DNA of 64,000 nt from Rhodospirillaceae bacterium (GTDB lineage Bacteria; Pseudomonadota; Alphaproteobacteria; Rhodospirillales; JABHCV01): assembly GCA_018662005.1 (NCBI GenBank), contig JABJHA010000014.1, positions 1-64,000 on the forward strand, given 5' to 3'. Under the pieces are notes generated by a model. That model searched no databases and was not told the DNA's origin. It was given only the letters and a program-made list of their open reading frames with translations. The position numbers were made by a program, and so were the translations under genes. This document shows, one piece after another, positions 43,244 through 52,351 of this stretch. Position 1 is the stretch's first letter. Each line of letters opens with the position of its first letter.

Positions 43244-44068
43244 ATGTCTGAATCCATGACCGTGTTCAATCGCCAGCTTGTCGCCCGCCACCGCGACCGG
43301 GCAGCAGCAACCCTGGACGACCACGATTTCCTGTTTCAGGAAACAGGCGAGCGTTTGTGTGATCGTCTCGACGATGTTCACAGGAAATTCCCGGTCGCCC
43401 TCGATCTGGGATGCAGAACCGGCACCCTGGGTCGCACGCTGGCCGGGCGTGGCGGCATTGAGGAGCTCATTGTCTGCGATCTTTCACAACCTATGACCGA
43501 GCGTGCCGGCCCCCGGGGAGTTGTTGCCGACGAGGAATATCTGCCCTTTGCACCCAAGGCCTTCGATTTGATTTTGAGCAACCTCAGCTTGCACTGGGTC
43601 AACGATTTGCCCGGCGCCCTGACCCAGATCCGTCGCTGCCTGAAGCCGGGCGGTTTGTTCCTGGCCACGATGCTGGGCGGCGATACCTTAAGCGAGCTGC
43701 GCCAGTCCCTGGCCAAAGCCGAAGCCGCCATCGATGGTGGCTTAAGTCCCCGCATTTCACCCTTCGCCGACGTCAAGGATGCCGGTAACCTTCTCGCACG
43801 GGCCGGTTTCACCATTCCTGTCGCCGATCAGGAAGCCATCACTGTTTCCTACCCTGACCCCTTCAAACTGATGGCCGACCTTCGCGGCATGGGTGAAGGC
43901 AACGCCGTCATGGAGGCCCGCAAGGGCCTGACCAGCCGGACCATGATGATGGAAGCGGCCCGATATTACAGTGAAGACTTTGCTACAGATGACGAACGCA
44001 TCCCGGCAACCTTTCAGGTCATCACCCTGAGCGCTTGGGCCGAAGATAAGAATAATGATAGTGTTTAG
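43244..44068 (+). CDS. NDUFAF5/BioC-like SAM-binding protein
   Basis: A 274-residue protein with a methyltransferase fold (ALDLGCRTGTLGRTLAGRG, ICDLSQPM-type acidic strand, LSLHWVNDLPGAL, LKPGGLFLATMLGGDTL). The LHWVNDLP and GGDTLSELR segments match the family of mitochondrial NDUFAF5, a complex I assembly factor that acts as an arginine hydroxylase; bacterial members are often mislabelled BioC. The gene is back to back with comF, as in many alphaproteobacteria. The ATG at 43256 is an alternative start. Confidence 0.85.
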   Translation: MSESMTVFNRQLVARHRDRAAATLDDHDFLFQETGERLCDRLDDVHRKFPVALDLGCRTGTLGRTLAGRGGIEELIVCDLSQPMTERAGPRGVVADEEYLPFAPKAFDLILSNLSLHWVNDLPGALTQIRRCLKPGGLFLATMLGGDTLSELRQSLAKAEAAIDGGLSPRISPFADVKDAGNLLARAGFTIPVADQEAITVSYPDPFKLMADLRGMGEGNAVMEARKGLTSRTMMMEAARYYSEDFATDDERIPATFQVITLSAWAEDKNNDSV

Positions 44069-44095
44069 CTAACAATCAACAGGGAGGAACAACCA

Positions 44096-44275
44096 ATGTT
44101 TTTTAACATCAAAAAAGTGATCGTCACCTTCAGTGGCATTCTCGCCATTGCCGCCCTCACCGCCTGCTCGCCGGAAGTTGGCTCTAAAGAGTGGTGTGAG
44201 GATTTAAAAGAAAAGCCAAAAGGTGACTGGTCCAGCAATGAAGCAGCCGACTTTGCTAAAAATTGTGTTTTCTAG
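44096..44275 (+). CDS. DUF3012-like small lipoprotein
   Basis: A 59-residue lipoprotein. The signal peptide ends in the lipobox Leu-Thr-Ala-Cys24, and the mature part carries SPEVGSKEWCEDLKEKPKGD and a second cysteine near the C-terminus (N-C-V-F end), so two cysteines could form a disulfide. This mature sequence matches DUF3012, a family of very short lipoproteins with unknown function. A near-perfect ribosome site (AGGGAGG) lies 7 bases before the ATG. It lies between the NDUFAF5-like gene and sfsA. Confidence 0.85.
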   Translation: MFFNIKKVIVTFSGILAIAALTACSPEVGSKEWCEDLKEKPKGDWSSNEAADFAKNCVF

Positions 44276-44294
44276 CGTGCTTTAAAACACAACA

Positions 44295-45005
44295 ATGAAA
44301 TTTCCTGACCCCCTGATCGCTGGCCGCCTGGTCAAGCGCTACAAGCGCTTTCTTGCCGATGTGGAACTTGAAGACGGTACAATTGTCACCGCCCATTGCG
44401 CCAATTCCGGCTCCATGTTGAGTGTTAAGGAGCCGGGTTCGGAAGTCTGGTTGTCACCGGCCAGAAATCCGGAACGCAAGTTGCGCTACACATGGGAGTT
44501 GATAAAAATCGGCAAAACCTTTGTCGGCATCAACACCGCCCTGCCAAATGGCATTGTCGAAGAAGCCATCAAAGAAAATAAAATCCCCGAACTCGCCGGT
44601 TACGCAAGTCTGCGCCGGGAAGTTAAATACGGCAAGAACTCGCGCATTGACCTGTTGCTCGAGGACCCGGCGCGCCCCATATGTTATGTCGAGGTCAAAA
44701 ATGTTACCTTAAGACGCGGATTGAAAAAGGGTGACCCGGTTGAATTCCCCGATTCTGTGACGACACGGGGAGCAAAACATCTGGTTGAACTGGCCGATAT
44801 GGTGAAACAGGGCCACCGTTCGGTTATGATGTATCTGGTCCAGCGTCAGGATGGGGATACTTTCACCATTGCCGGGGATATCGACCCCGACTATAAAGCC
44901 GGGCTCGATACGGCAATAGCGGCGGGTGTTGAGGTATTGTGTTATCAATGCGCCCTGAACACCAAGGGGATTAAAGTCTCGAAACCCCTAAAACTGGCCC
45001 TTTAA
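44295..45005 (+). CDS. sfsA: SfsA family protein
   Basis: A 236-residue SfsA homologue, identified by the N-terminal AGRLVKRYKRFLADVEL, the HCANSGSM motif, and the nuclease-like core RIDLLLEDP ... CYVEVKNVTL and FPDSVTTRGAKHL. The name comes from sugar fermentation stimulation in E. coli, and the D...E-V-K arrangement suggests a PD-(D/E)XK nuclease fold. It is 16 bp upstream of map on the same strand. Confidence 0.95.
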   Translation: MKFPDPLIAGRLVKRYKRFLADVELEDGTIVTAHCANSGSMLSVKEPGSEVWLSPARNPERKLRYTWELIKIGKTFVGINTALPNGIVEEAIKENKIPELAGYASLRREVKYGKNSRIDLLLEDPARPICYVEVKNVTLRRGLKKGDPVEFPDSVTTRGAKHLVELADMVKQGHRSVMMYLVQRQDGDTFTIAGDIDPDYKAGLDTAIAAGVEVLCYQCALNTKGIKVSKPLKLAL

Positions 45006-45021
45006 GTTTAAGAGTTTAAGA

Positions 45022-45846
45022 ATGAACGATCAGTTACACAAAGATGCTGTCTATCCTGAAGAGCGCTCCATAAAGATTCACACGGCGCGTGATTTTGAAG
45101 GTATGCGCAAGGCCGGCCGTCTGGCCGCCGAAACGCTCGACATGCTCGTTCCCCTGGTCAAACCCGGCATGAAGACCGAAGAAATCAATACCCTTGTCCA
45201 CAACTACACCCTTGATCACGGTGGCACACCGGCGCCGTTGGGTTATCGTGGTTTTCCCAAATCCGTCTGCACGTCGATCAACCACGTTGTCTGCCACGGA
45301 ATTCCCGGCGATAAAAAGTTAAATGAGGGGGATGTCGTCAACATCGACGTCACCACCATTCTTGATGGCTGGTTTGGCGACACCAGCCGCATGTTTTATG
45401 TTGGCGATGTGGGGATCAAGGCGCAGAAGCTGGTGGAAACCACTTATGAAGCCCTGTGGCGCGGCATCAATGTTGTTCGCCCCGGCGCCACCACCGGTGA
45501 CATCGGCTACGCCATTCAGGAATTTGCCGAAGCCAAACGTTATTCGGTTGTACGCGATTTTTGCGGCCATGGCCTGGGCCGGGTTTTCCATGACGCCCCC
45601 AACATCATGCATTTCGGCAAACCCGGCGTCGGCACGACCCTGAAGACGGGTATGTTCTTTACCATCGAGCCAATGATCAATATTGGTGGCTACGATGTGA
45701 AGGTTAAATCCGATGGCTGGACAGCCGTTACCAAGGATCGCTCCCTTTCGGCCCAGTTTGAACATTCAATCGCCGTCACCGATGATGGTTTTGAAGTCTT
45801 CACCCGCTCCCCCGCCGGTTTAAACTGCCCGCCCTACGGGACATAA
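45022..45846 (+). CDS. map: Type I methionine aminopeptidase
   Basis: Removes the N-terminal methionine of nascent proteins. 274 residues, with metal ligands seen in NIDVTTILDGWFGDTSRMF (two Asp), CGHGLGRVFHD (His), TIEPMI (Glu) and AQFEHSIAV (Glu). It has a short N-terminal extension of about 15 residues. Its stop overlaps the radC start by one base (TAATG). The order sfsA-map-radC is common in alphaproteobacteria. Confidence 0.97.
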   Translation: MNDQLHKDAVYPEERSIKIHTARDFEGMRKAGRLAAETLDMLVPLVKPGMKTEEINTLVHNYTLDHGGTPAPLGYRGFPKSVCTSINHVVCHGIPGDKKLNEGDVVNIDVTTILDGWFGDTSRMFYVGDVGIKAQKLVETTYEALWRGINVVRPGATTGDIGYAIQEFAEAKRYSVVRDFCGHGLGRVFHDAPNIMHFGKPGVGTTLKTGMFFTIEPMINIGGYDVKVKSDGWTAVTKDRSLSAQFEHSIAVTDDGFEVFTRSPAGLNCPPYGT

Positions 45847-46526
45847 TGACAAAAAAACCAGATCATAGCGGCCATCGTGAGCGCCTTCGTGGGCGCTTTA
45901 TGAAAAGTGGTCGGGACAGTCTTGCCGACTATGAACTGCTTGAGCTGGTTTTGTTTCCGGCTTTGCCCAGACGTGACACCAAGCCGCTGGCGAAAGCCCT
46001 GCTCAAGAAATTTGGTTCATTTGCTGAAGTGATCAGTGCTGAGCCCCGGGAACTTCGCAGCATTGACGGCATTGGCGAGGCCGCTGTGGTCGCCTTGAAA
46101 ACAGTTCAGGCGGCGGCCCTTAAACTTTCTCAAGGTGAAATCATGGACCGCCCGGTTCTGACATCATGGGATAAACTGATGAAATACTGCCGGGCCAGCA
46201 TGGCTTACGAAAAGTCGGAACATTTCCGCATTTTGTTTCTCAACAAAAAAAATGTCCTGATCGCCGATGAAGTTCAACAACAAGGCACCGTCGACCATAC
46301 CCCGGTTTATCCGCGCGAAGTGGTCAAGCGCGCACTCGAGCTTGGGGCAACGGCGATCATCATGGTCCACAACCACCCCAGCGGTGATGCATCGCCCTCA
46401 AAGGCCGACATCGAGATGACCATGGAAGTGAAGGAAGCAGGCGAGAGACTGGGAATCATGTTGCACGATCATGTGATTGTTTCCAAAAGCGGCAATAACT
46501 CATTTAAAACCATGGGATTGCTTTAA
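45846..46526 (+). CDS. radC: RadC/JAB-domain DNA repair-associated protein
   Basis: A 226-residue protein with an N-terminal helix-hairpin-helix-like part (SIDGIGEAAVVAL) and a JAB1/MPN-type domain whose zinc motif reads HNHPSGDASPSKAD. Despite its name, a direct role in DNA repair is unproven for the family. It overlaps map by one base and abuts the MFS gene directly. Confidence 0.95.
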   Translation: MTKKPDHSGHRERLRGRFMKSGRDSLADYELLELVLFPALPRRDTKPLAKALLKKFGSFAEVISAEPRELRSIDGIGEAAVVALKTVQAAALKLSQGEIMDRPVLTSWDKLMKYCRASMAYEKSEHFRILFLNKKNVLIADEVQQQGTVDHTPVYPREVVKRALELGATAIIMVHNHPSGDASPSKADIEMTMEVKEAGERLGIMLHDHVIVSKSGNNSFKTMGLL

Positions 46527-47780
46527 TTGAGCCAGCCGTTTTCCCTGATCCGGGTTTTTGTTCCTTTCGCGCTGGGTTACTTCCTGTCCTATCTGTACAG
46601 GGTGGTCAACGCGGTGATCGCACCTGATCTGATATCCGAAATGGGCTTGGGGGCATCGGACCTGGGCTTGATGACGAGCGCCTATTTTCTAACTTTCGCA
46701 CTGTTTCAATTGCCCCTTGGGATGCTTCTCGATCACTACGGGCCGCGAAAGACTGAGGCAATCTTGCTGTTGTTCGCGGCCACCGGCGCTTTCGTTTTCG
46801 CAGGCTCGACCAGCGCCTTAGGCCTTATTGCCGGTCGGGCCCTGATCGGGCTGGGGGTGTCATCCTGCCTGATGGCGGCGTTCAAGGCTTATTCCATATG
46901 GGTATCAAGGGAACGCCTGCCGCTGATTAACGGTTTCCATATGGCCGTAGGGGGACTGGGTGCACTGAGCGGTACCGTACCGGTCGAAGCGGCGCTGTCA
47001 TATACGGACTGGCGCGGGGTTTTCCTGTTTCTGGGTTCGCTCACGGTGTTGGCGTCGGCGGTCATCTTTATTATCGTACCCAAGAGGAACGAGAGCGAGA
47101 TCAAAGAAACATCGGGCGGTATGAAAAGTCAGTTAAACGGCGTCATCACTGTCTTCACCAGTCCCATGTTCTGGTGGGTCGCACCCTTCACCGTCGCCTC
47201 GCAAGCGGCGTTTCTGGCTACTCAAAGTCTATGGGCGGGCCCCTGGCTGCATGATGTTGGCGGCCTGGAGCGCGATCAGGTCGCCAGTCACTTGTTGCTG
47301 GTCGCAGCTTCCATGGTTGCCGGATTCGCCTCTTCGGGCGTTATCACAGACCGCTTGCGGCGTTTCGGCATCAAGCCGTTATCCATCGCCGTCGCTGGCA
47401 TAAGTATTTTCATTATTGTTCAGTGCCTGATTACCTTCCGTCTTGTCGACGCGGCGCTGCCGTTGTGGATGATGTTTGGATTTTTCGGCACCACAGGCAT
47501 CCTGCCTTATGCCGCCTTATCACAAAAATTTCCCCTGCATTTGTCCGGCCGGGTCACCACCGGGCTCAACCTTCTCGTCTTCGTCAGCGCCTTCGCCACC
47601 CAGTGGGCAACCGGCGCCATTATCGGCCTGTGGCCAAAAACCGCAGTCGGTGGCTACGACCCGGCAGGCTACCAGGCCGCTTTCGGTGTTATTATCGGAT
47701 TTCAGGTTCTGGGACTTCTGTGGTTAATCGTTTTCGGCAAGGGCCGCCGCGAATTTGCGATAGCTCAACAGGACATTTGA
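46527..47780 (+). CDS. MFS transporter
   Basis: A 417-residue major facilitator with 12 predicted helices. The signature D-H-Y-G-P-R-K loop after helix 2 and the YFLSYLYRVVNAVIAP N-terminus place it near the nitrate/nitrite or oxalate/formate porter-like groups, but the substrate is unknown. Start is a TTG directly after the radC stop; no better start lies nearby. It is probably expressed with radC. Confidence 0.85.
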   Translation: MSQPFSLIRVFVPFALGYFLSYLYRVVNAVIAPDLISEMGLGASDLGLMTSAYFLTFALFQLPLGMLLDHYGPRKTEAILLLFAATGAFVFAGSTSALGLIAGRALIGLGVSSCLMAAFKAYSIWVSRERLPLINGFHMAVGGLGALSGTVPVEAALSYTDWRGVFLFLGSLTVLASAVIFIIVPKRNESEIKETSGGMKSQLNGVITVFTSPMFWWVAPFTVASQAAFLATQSLWAGPWLHDVGGLERDQVASHLLLVAASMVAGFASSGVITDRLRRFGIKPLSIAVAGISIFIIVQCLITFRLVDAALPLWMMFGFFGTTGILPYAALSQKFPLHLSGRVTTGLNLLVFVSAFATQWATGAIIGLWPKTAVGGYDPAGYQAAFGVIIGFQVLGLLWLIVFGKGRREFAIAQQDI

Positions 47781-47858
47781 TACGATCACTACTTTTCATT
47801 CCGGCCCTGTTTCGCTATACCCCACCTATGGATTTTGCTTTTAATAGGAAGCCCCGCA

Positions 47859-49250
47859 ATGATACCCCGCTACAGCCGCCCCAAGATGACCGCCATATGG
47901 GAACCTGCAAACAAGTTCCGTATCTGGTTTGAGATCGAGGCCCACGCGTGCGACGCACAGGCCGATCTTGGCGTTATTCCGGCGCAGGCGGCAAAGACTG
48001 TCTGGGAAAAAGGCGACAAGCCGTACACCCAGGATCGTATTGATCGCATCGATGAGATCGAACGCGAAACCCACCACGACGTCATCGCTTTCTTGAGCGA
48101 ACTGGCCGAGCATGTCGGTGATGAGGCGCGCTTTATCCATCAGGGCATGACATCCTCCGATGTTCTTGATACCTGCCTGAGTGTGCAGATGACCCAAGCT
48201 GCCGATCTTATTCTTGAAGATATGGACGCCTTGCTGGTTGTTCTGGAGGCCCGCGCCCGCGAACATAAGGATGATGTCTGCATTGGCAGGTCCCATGGCA
48301 TCCATGCCGAACCGACATCCTTTGGCATTAAACTGGCCGGTCATTACGCCGAATTCAAACGTGGCCGCGATCGCATGGCCATGGCCCGCGAAGACGTCGC
48401 CACCTGCGCCATTTCAGGGGCTGTCGGCACCTTTGCCAACATCGACCCGAAGGTCGAGGAACATGTCGCCGCCAAACTGGGCCTGAGGCCGGAACCGGTA
48501 TCGACACAAGTTATCCCGCGCGACCGCCACGCCGCCTATTTTGCGGCGATGGGTATTATCGCCGGGGCCATAGAGCGACTGGCGACGGAAGTCAGGCATC
48601 TTCAGCGTTCGGAAGTCCGCGAGGCCCAGGAATACTTTGCGCCGGGCCAAAAAGGCTCAAGCGCCATGCCGCACAAGCGCAACCCGATTTTATCTGAGAA
48701 CCTGACGGGTCTGGCCCGCATCGTTCGCGCCGCCGTCATCCCGGCAATGGAAAACATCACCCTTTGGCATGAACGCGACATTTCCCATTCGTCCGTCGAG
48801 CGCATGTTCGGACCCGACGCAACGGTAACACTGGATTTCGCCCTGGGCCGCCTGACCGGCATGATGGACAAGCTGGTGGTTTATCCAAAGACGATGATGG
48901 AAAACCTGATGCAGTTCGGTGGTTTGCATGACTCGCAACGGGTTTTACTGACCCTGACCCAACACGGGGTCAGTCGCGAGGACGCCTACGTCATCGTACA
49001 ACGCAATGCCATGAAGGTATGGCGCAGTTACGGTATCGATCCGGATAATCCGGAAGGTACGGTTGAAGCATCTGCGGAAGACAAGCAGGCCGAAGAGCAC
49101 GGAAATCGTTTCTTCTATTTCCTGTCAAAAGACGCCGACGTCGCCGAAGCACTTGGGGAAAGCGGCTTGAAAGAACTGTTTGACGTCGACTCGACGGCCT
49201 TCCACACGAAAAACGCCGACGCGATCTTCGCCCGGGTTTTCGGATCTTAA
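47859..49250 (+). CDS. purB: Adenylosuccinate lyase
   Basis: Cleaves SAICAR in the purine pathway and adenylosuccinate to AMP. It has 463 residues from the ATG at 47859, where the protein starts MIPRYSRPKM. The fumarase-superfamily signature SSAMPHKRNP is present, as are the TSSDVLDT and HGIHAEPT active-site segments. It opens the purine block that continues with purC after two unrelated genes. Confidence 0.97.
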   Translation: MIPRYSRPKMTAIWEPANKFRIWFEIEAHACDAQADLGVIPAQAAKTVWEKGDKPYTQDRIDRIDEIERETHHDVIAFLSELAEHVGDEARFIHQGMTSSDVLDTCLSVQMTQAADLILEDMDALLVVLEARAREHKDDVCIGRSHGIHAEPTSFGIKLAGHYAEFKRGRDRMAMAREDVATCAISGAVGTFANIDPKVEEHVAAKLGLRPEPVSTQVIPRDRHAAYFAAMGIIAGAIERLATEVRHLQRSEVREAQEYFAPGQKGSSAMPHKRNPILSENLTGLARIVRAAVIPAMENITLWHERDISHSSVERMFGPDATVTLDFALGRLTGMMDKLVVYPKTMMENLMQFGGLHDSQRVLLTLTQHGVSREDAYVIVQRNAMKVWRSYGIDPDNPEGTVEASAEDKQAEEHGNRFFYFLSKDADVAEALGESGLKELFDVDSTAFHTKNADAIFARVFGS

Positions 49251-49255
49251 GAAAT

Positions 49256-49621
49256 TCAGCCGCCGACGCGACCGTGATCACTGCCCAGCGGTTCGGAATA
49301 GCCTTCGGTGACTTCTTTTTCAGCGATCACTTGCAGGCGCTTGATTTCGGCACGGATAACATCATCGTCGATGTCCACACCACCATCGCTAAAGCTTTTC
49401 GATACCATGCGCACGACATCTTCGTGGCCAGCCTCTTCAAGGTCGGAAACCACGACTTTCTTGGCAAAAGCCTCGATATCGTCACCGCTTAGGCCCAGTT
49501 TTTCCGCTGCCCAGAACCCAAGCATCTTGTCGCGCCTGGCTTCAATCTTGAACCGGGTTTCCGCGTCATTCTTAAATTTGGCTTCTTCGCTGGAGCCACG
49601 ATTCTTAAAGCTGTCGTTCAT
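49256..49621 (-). CDS. DUF1476 protein, F1-ATPase inhibitor zeta-subunit type
   Basis: A 121-residue helical protein matching DUF1476, with the motif F-x-N-D-A-E-T-R-F-K-I-E-A-R-R-D-K-M-L-G-x-W-A-A. In Paracoccus this family is the zeta subunit that inhibits the F1FO-ATPase by its N-terminus. It lies beside purC-type genes in many alphaproteobacteria, but on the opposite strand to purB here, with a 5-bp convergent gap. Confidence 0.93.
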   Translation of the reverse strand: MNDSFKNRGSSEEAKFKNDAETRFKIEARRDKMLGFWAAEKLGLSGDDIEAFAKKVVVSDLEEAGHEDVVRMVSKSFSDGGVDIDDDVIRAEIKRLQVIAEKEVTEGYSEPLGSDHGRVGG

Positions 49622-49758
49622 CGGTGTCGTCCTTGATTTTGGGTCATTTCCGGGACAATACGTGCCTAAGTCCTGTTTCGCAACGACTACTATCCATTTT
49701 TTGTGGGTATTTCGATAACAGCTACGAAATTACCTTACTTTCTATATATAATGCACAA

Positions 49759-50517
49759 ATGTGCACTTTGGTAACCCTGCGCCGCCCGGACCATGATTGG
49801 CCATTGATTGTCGCCACCAATCGCGATGAAAAGATTGATCGCCCCTGGGCCCCACCGGGCCGTCACTGGCCGGACCGGGGTAACGTTATCGCTGGTCGGG
49901 ACGAACTGGCAGGCGGCACCTGGCTGGGCGTCAATGATGATGGCGTCATCGCCGGGGTCCTCAATCGCACCGGCTCGCTGGGCCCCGATCCGGCATTTAG
50001 AAGTCGCGGCGAGTTGCCCCTTGAGGCACTTGATCACGCCGAGGCGGTGGCTGTCGCCGAAGCCTTGTTCGACCTTGACCCGAAAGCCTACCGTCCCTTC
50101 AATCTGTTCGTAGGCGACGCCCAGGAGGCGTTCTGGATATCCTCCCTGAATGAATATGGTGAGCCGGGTATGCGGCTGGGTGATATCCCGTCAGGCGTCT
50201 CGATGTTAACTGACAGCGACCTTAATGATGCCTTTTCACACCGGGTCATGCGCTACCTGCCACAGTTCCATGAAGCACCGGCACCCGAACCGGCAGAAGA
50301 CGACTGGTCGACCTGGACTGAGATCCTTGCAAGAAAAGAATTTGAAGAAGACGCGGGCCAAAAGGGAGCCATGAATATTGATGGCGGTGACGGCTTTGGC
50401 ACCGTTTGCTCATCAATCATCGCGATCCCTTCGATGGCCCTGGCGCCCCAAAAACCACGCTGGGTTTTCGCAGGCGGCGCCCCCGACAAGACCCCGTTCG
50501 AGGCGGTTCAACTTTGA
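49759..50517 (+). CDS. TANGO2/NRDE family protein
   Basis: A 252-residue protein starting at the ATG at 49759, which leaves a cysteine at position 2 (M-C-T-L-V), the hallmark of this Ntn-hydrolase-like family. The N-R-D-E motif (ATNRDEKIDRPW) and the AGGTWLGVN segment are clear. Eukaryotic TANGO2 is linked to heme or acyl-CoA handling; the bacterial role is not settled. Divergent from DUF1476 and 89 bp before purC. Confidence 0.9.
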   Translation: MCTLVTLRRPDHDWPLIVATNRDEKIDRPWAPPGRHWPDRGNVIAGRDELAGGTWLGVNDDGVIAGVLNRTGSLGPDPAFRSRGELPLEALDHAEAVAVAEALFDLDPKAYRPFNLFVGDAQEAFWISSLNEYGEPGMRLGDIPSGVSMLTDSDLNDAFSHRVMRYLPQFHEAPAPEPAEDDWSTWTEILARKEFEEDAGQKGAMNIDGGDGFGTVCSSIIAIPSMALAPQKPRWVFAGGAPDKTPFEAVQL

Positions 50518-50606
50518 TCTTTCGGGGCCGTTGTTTTGTGTAGGGACTCCTGCTATATCAGGCTTTCAACTTAAAACGAGCCCGATTCTTTTTGGAAACC
50601 AGCCCC

Positions 50607-51371
50607 ATGGCCCGACGCAGACAGTTATTCGAAGGCAAGGCAAAAGTCATTTTTGAAGGCCCTGAACCGGGCACCCTTGTGCAACACTTCAAGGACGACG
50701 CATCGGCCTTCCATGCCCGTAAAACCGGCACCATTACCGGTAAAGGGGTCATCAACAACCGGATTTCCGAGCACCTGATGATGAAACTCGGCGATATCGG
50801 TATCCCGACCCATTTCATGCGCCGCCTGAACATGCGCGAGCAACTTGTTCGCGAAGTCGAAATCATTCCGCTGGAGGTGGTCGTGCGCAATGTTGTCGCG
50901 GGCTCTCTGGTCAAGCGTTTCGGCCTGACCGAAGGCGCCACGCTGCCGCGTTCCATCGTCGAATATTATTACAAGTCAGGCGAACTGGGCGATCCCATGG
51001 TCAATGAAGAGCACATCACCGCCTTTGGCTGGGCCAGCCCACCCGAACTGGATGAAATCATGAGCCTGACATTAAGGATCAATGATTTTATGTCTGGCCT
51101 GTTCATGGGCATCGGCATCCGTCTGGTCGATTTCAGGCTTGAATTCGGCAGACTTTGGGAAGAAGACCAGATGCGCATCGTGCTGGCAGATGAAATCAGC
51201 CCGGACAACTGCCGCTTCTGGGATTCCAAAACCGATGAGAAAATGGACAAGGACCGCTTCCGCGAGGATATGGGCGGCGTCAAGGAAGCCTATCAGGAAG
51301 TCGCCCGACGCTTGGGAATTTTACCCGAAAGTGGCCCCGCTGACATGCGCGGACCGGAGTTAATGCAATGA
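50607..51371 (+). CDS. purC: SAICAR synthetase PurC
   Basis: Phosphoribosylaminoimidazole-succinocarboxamide synthase, 254 residues from the ATG at 50607, where the protein begins [13 protein letters not shown]. The SAICAR signatures [17 protein letters not shown] and [14 protein letters not shown] are present. The last four bases overlap purS (ATGA). Confidence 0.97.
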   Translation: MARRRQLFEGKAKVIFEGPEPGTLVQHFKDDASAFHARKTGTITGKGVINNRISEHLMMKLGDIGIPTHFMRRLNMREQLVREVEIIPLEVVVRNVVAGSLVKRFGLTEGATLPRSIVEYYYKSGELGDPMVNEEHITAFGWASPPELDEIMSLTLRINDFMSGLFMGIGIRLVDFRLEFGRLWEEDQMRIVLADEISPDNCRFWDSKTDEKMDKDRFREDMGGVKEAYQEVARRLGILPESGPADMRGPELMQ

Positions 51372-51610
51372 AAGCCCTGATCCACGTCACCCTGAAGCCC
51401 GGTGTCCTTGACCCCCAGGGCAAGGCCGTACAACACGCACTGGGCTCGCTTGGATTTTCCGGTGTTGACGGTGTCCGCCAGGGCAAGTTCATCGAAATCG
51501 ACCTGAGCGAAACCGACGCCGTCAGGGCCCGCGAAAATGTCGAGGCCATGTGCAAGCAACTGCTCGCCAATACGGTTATTGAAGATTATTCAATCGAGAT
51601 TACGGAATAG
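51368..51610 (+). CDS. purS: Phosphoribosylformylglycinamidine synthase subunit PurS
   Basis: An 80-residue ferredoxin-like fold subunit of the three-part FGAM synthase. The opening [20 protein letters not shown] is typical. It bridges PurQ and PurL for ammonia transfer. It is translationally coupled to purC and lies 5 bp before purQ. Confidence 0.95.
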   Translation: MKALIHVTLKPGVLDPQGKAVQHALGSLGFSGVDGVRQGKFIEIDLSETDAVRARENVEAMCKQLLANTVIEDYSIEITE

Positions 51611-51615
51611 GCCGC

Positions 51616-52308
51616 ATGAAAACCTCCGTCATCGTCTTTCCCGGATCAAATTGTGACCGCGATGTTCAGGTCGCCCTTGCAGCGTCCACGGGAGTTGAGC
51701 CCGAGATGGTCTGGCATGGCGACACGGCGCTTGCCAAGACCGACCTTATTGTTATTCCCGGTGGCTTTTCTTACGGTGATTACCTGCGTTCGGGAGCCAT
51801 CGCCGCCCATTCACCGGTCATGCGCGAGGTCGTCAGCCGCGCCAATGCCGGTGTGCCGGTGCTGGGAATTTGCAACGGCTTTCAGATTTTAACAGAAGCC
51901 GGACTGTTGCCGGGCACGCTGATGCGTAACGCCAACCTGAAATATATCTGCAAGGATGTGCACCTGAAGGTCGAAGCCAGCAACACCCTGTTTACCCATG
52001 GCTATGACCAGGGCCAGGTGATCCGCATCCCCATCGCCCATCACGACGGTAATTTTGAAACCGACGAAGAAACCCTGAAACGTCTGGAAGACGATGGCCG
52101 GATTGCTTTTCGTTATTGCGACGAAGGGGGCAACGCATCGAAAACCGCCAATCCCAATGGCTCCATCGCCAACATCGCCGGTATCACCAGCGAAAGCCGT
52201 ACCGTCTTAGGGCTGATGCCCCACCCCGAAAGACTGGTCGATCCCCTGCAAGGTGGCACCGACGGCAAAGCCATGTTCGACGGCCTGATGGAGAGCCTGG
52301 CGGCTTAG
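51616..52308 (+). CDS. purQ: Phosphoribosylformylglycinamidine synthase glutaminase subunit PurQ
   Basis: A 230-residue class I glutamine amidotransferase supplying ammonia to PurL. The nucleophilic Cys is in [14 protein letters not shown] and the His-Glu pair in LMPHPERL. It ends the purC-purS-purQ unit; purL is separated from it by three inserted genes. Confidence 0.96.
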   Translation: MKTSVIVFPGSNCDRDVQVALAASTGVEPEMVWHGDTALAKTDLIVIPGGFSYGDYLRSGAIAAHSPVMREVVSRANAGVPVLGICNGFQILTEAGLLPGTLMRNANLKYICKDVHLKVEASNTLFTHGYDQGQVIRIPIAHHDGNFETDEETLKRLEDDGRIAFRYCDEGGNASKTANPNGSIANIAGITSESRTVLGLMPHPERLVDPLQGGTDGKAMFDGLMESLAA

Positions 52309-52351
52309 CTTTTATTTCCCATAAAAAAACACTAATAAGTTAATCTTGCGC

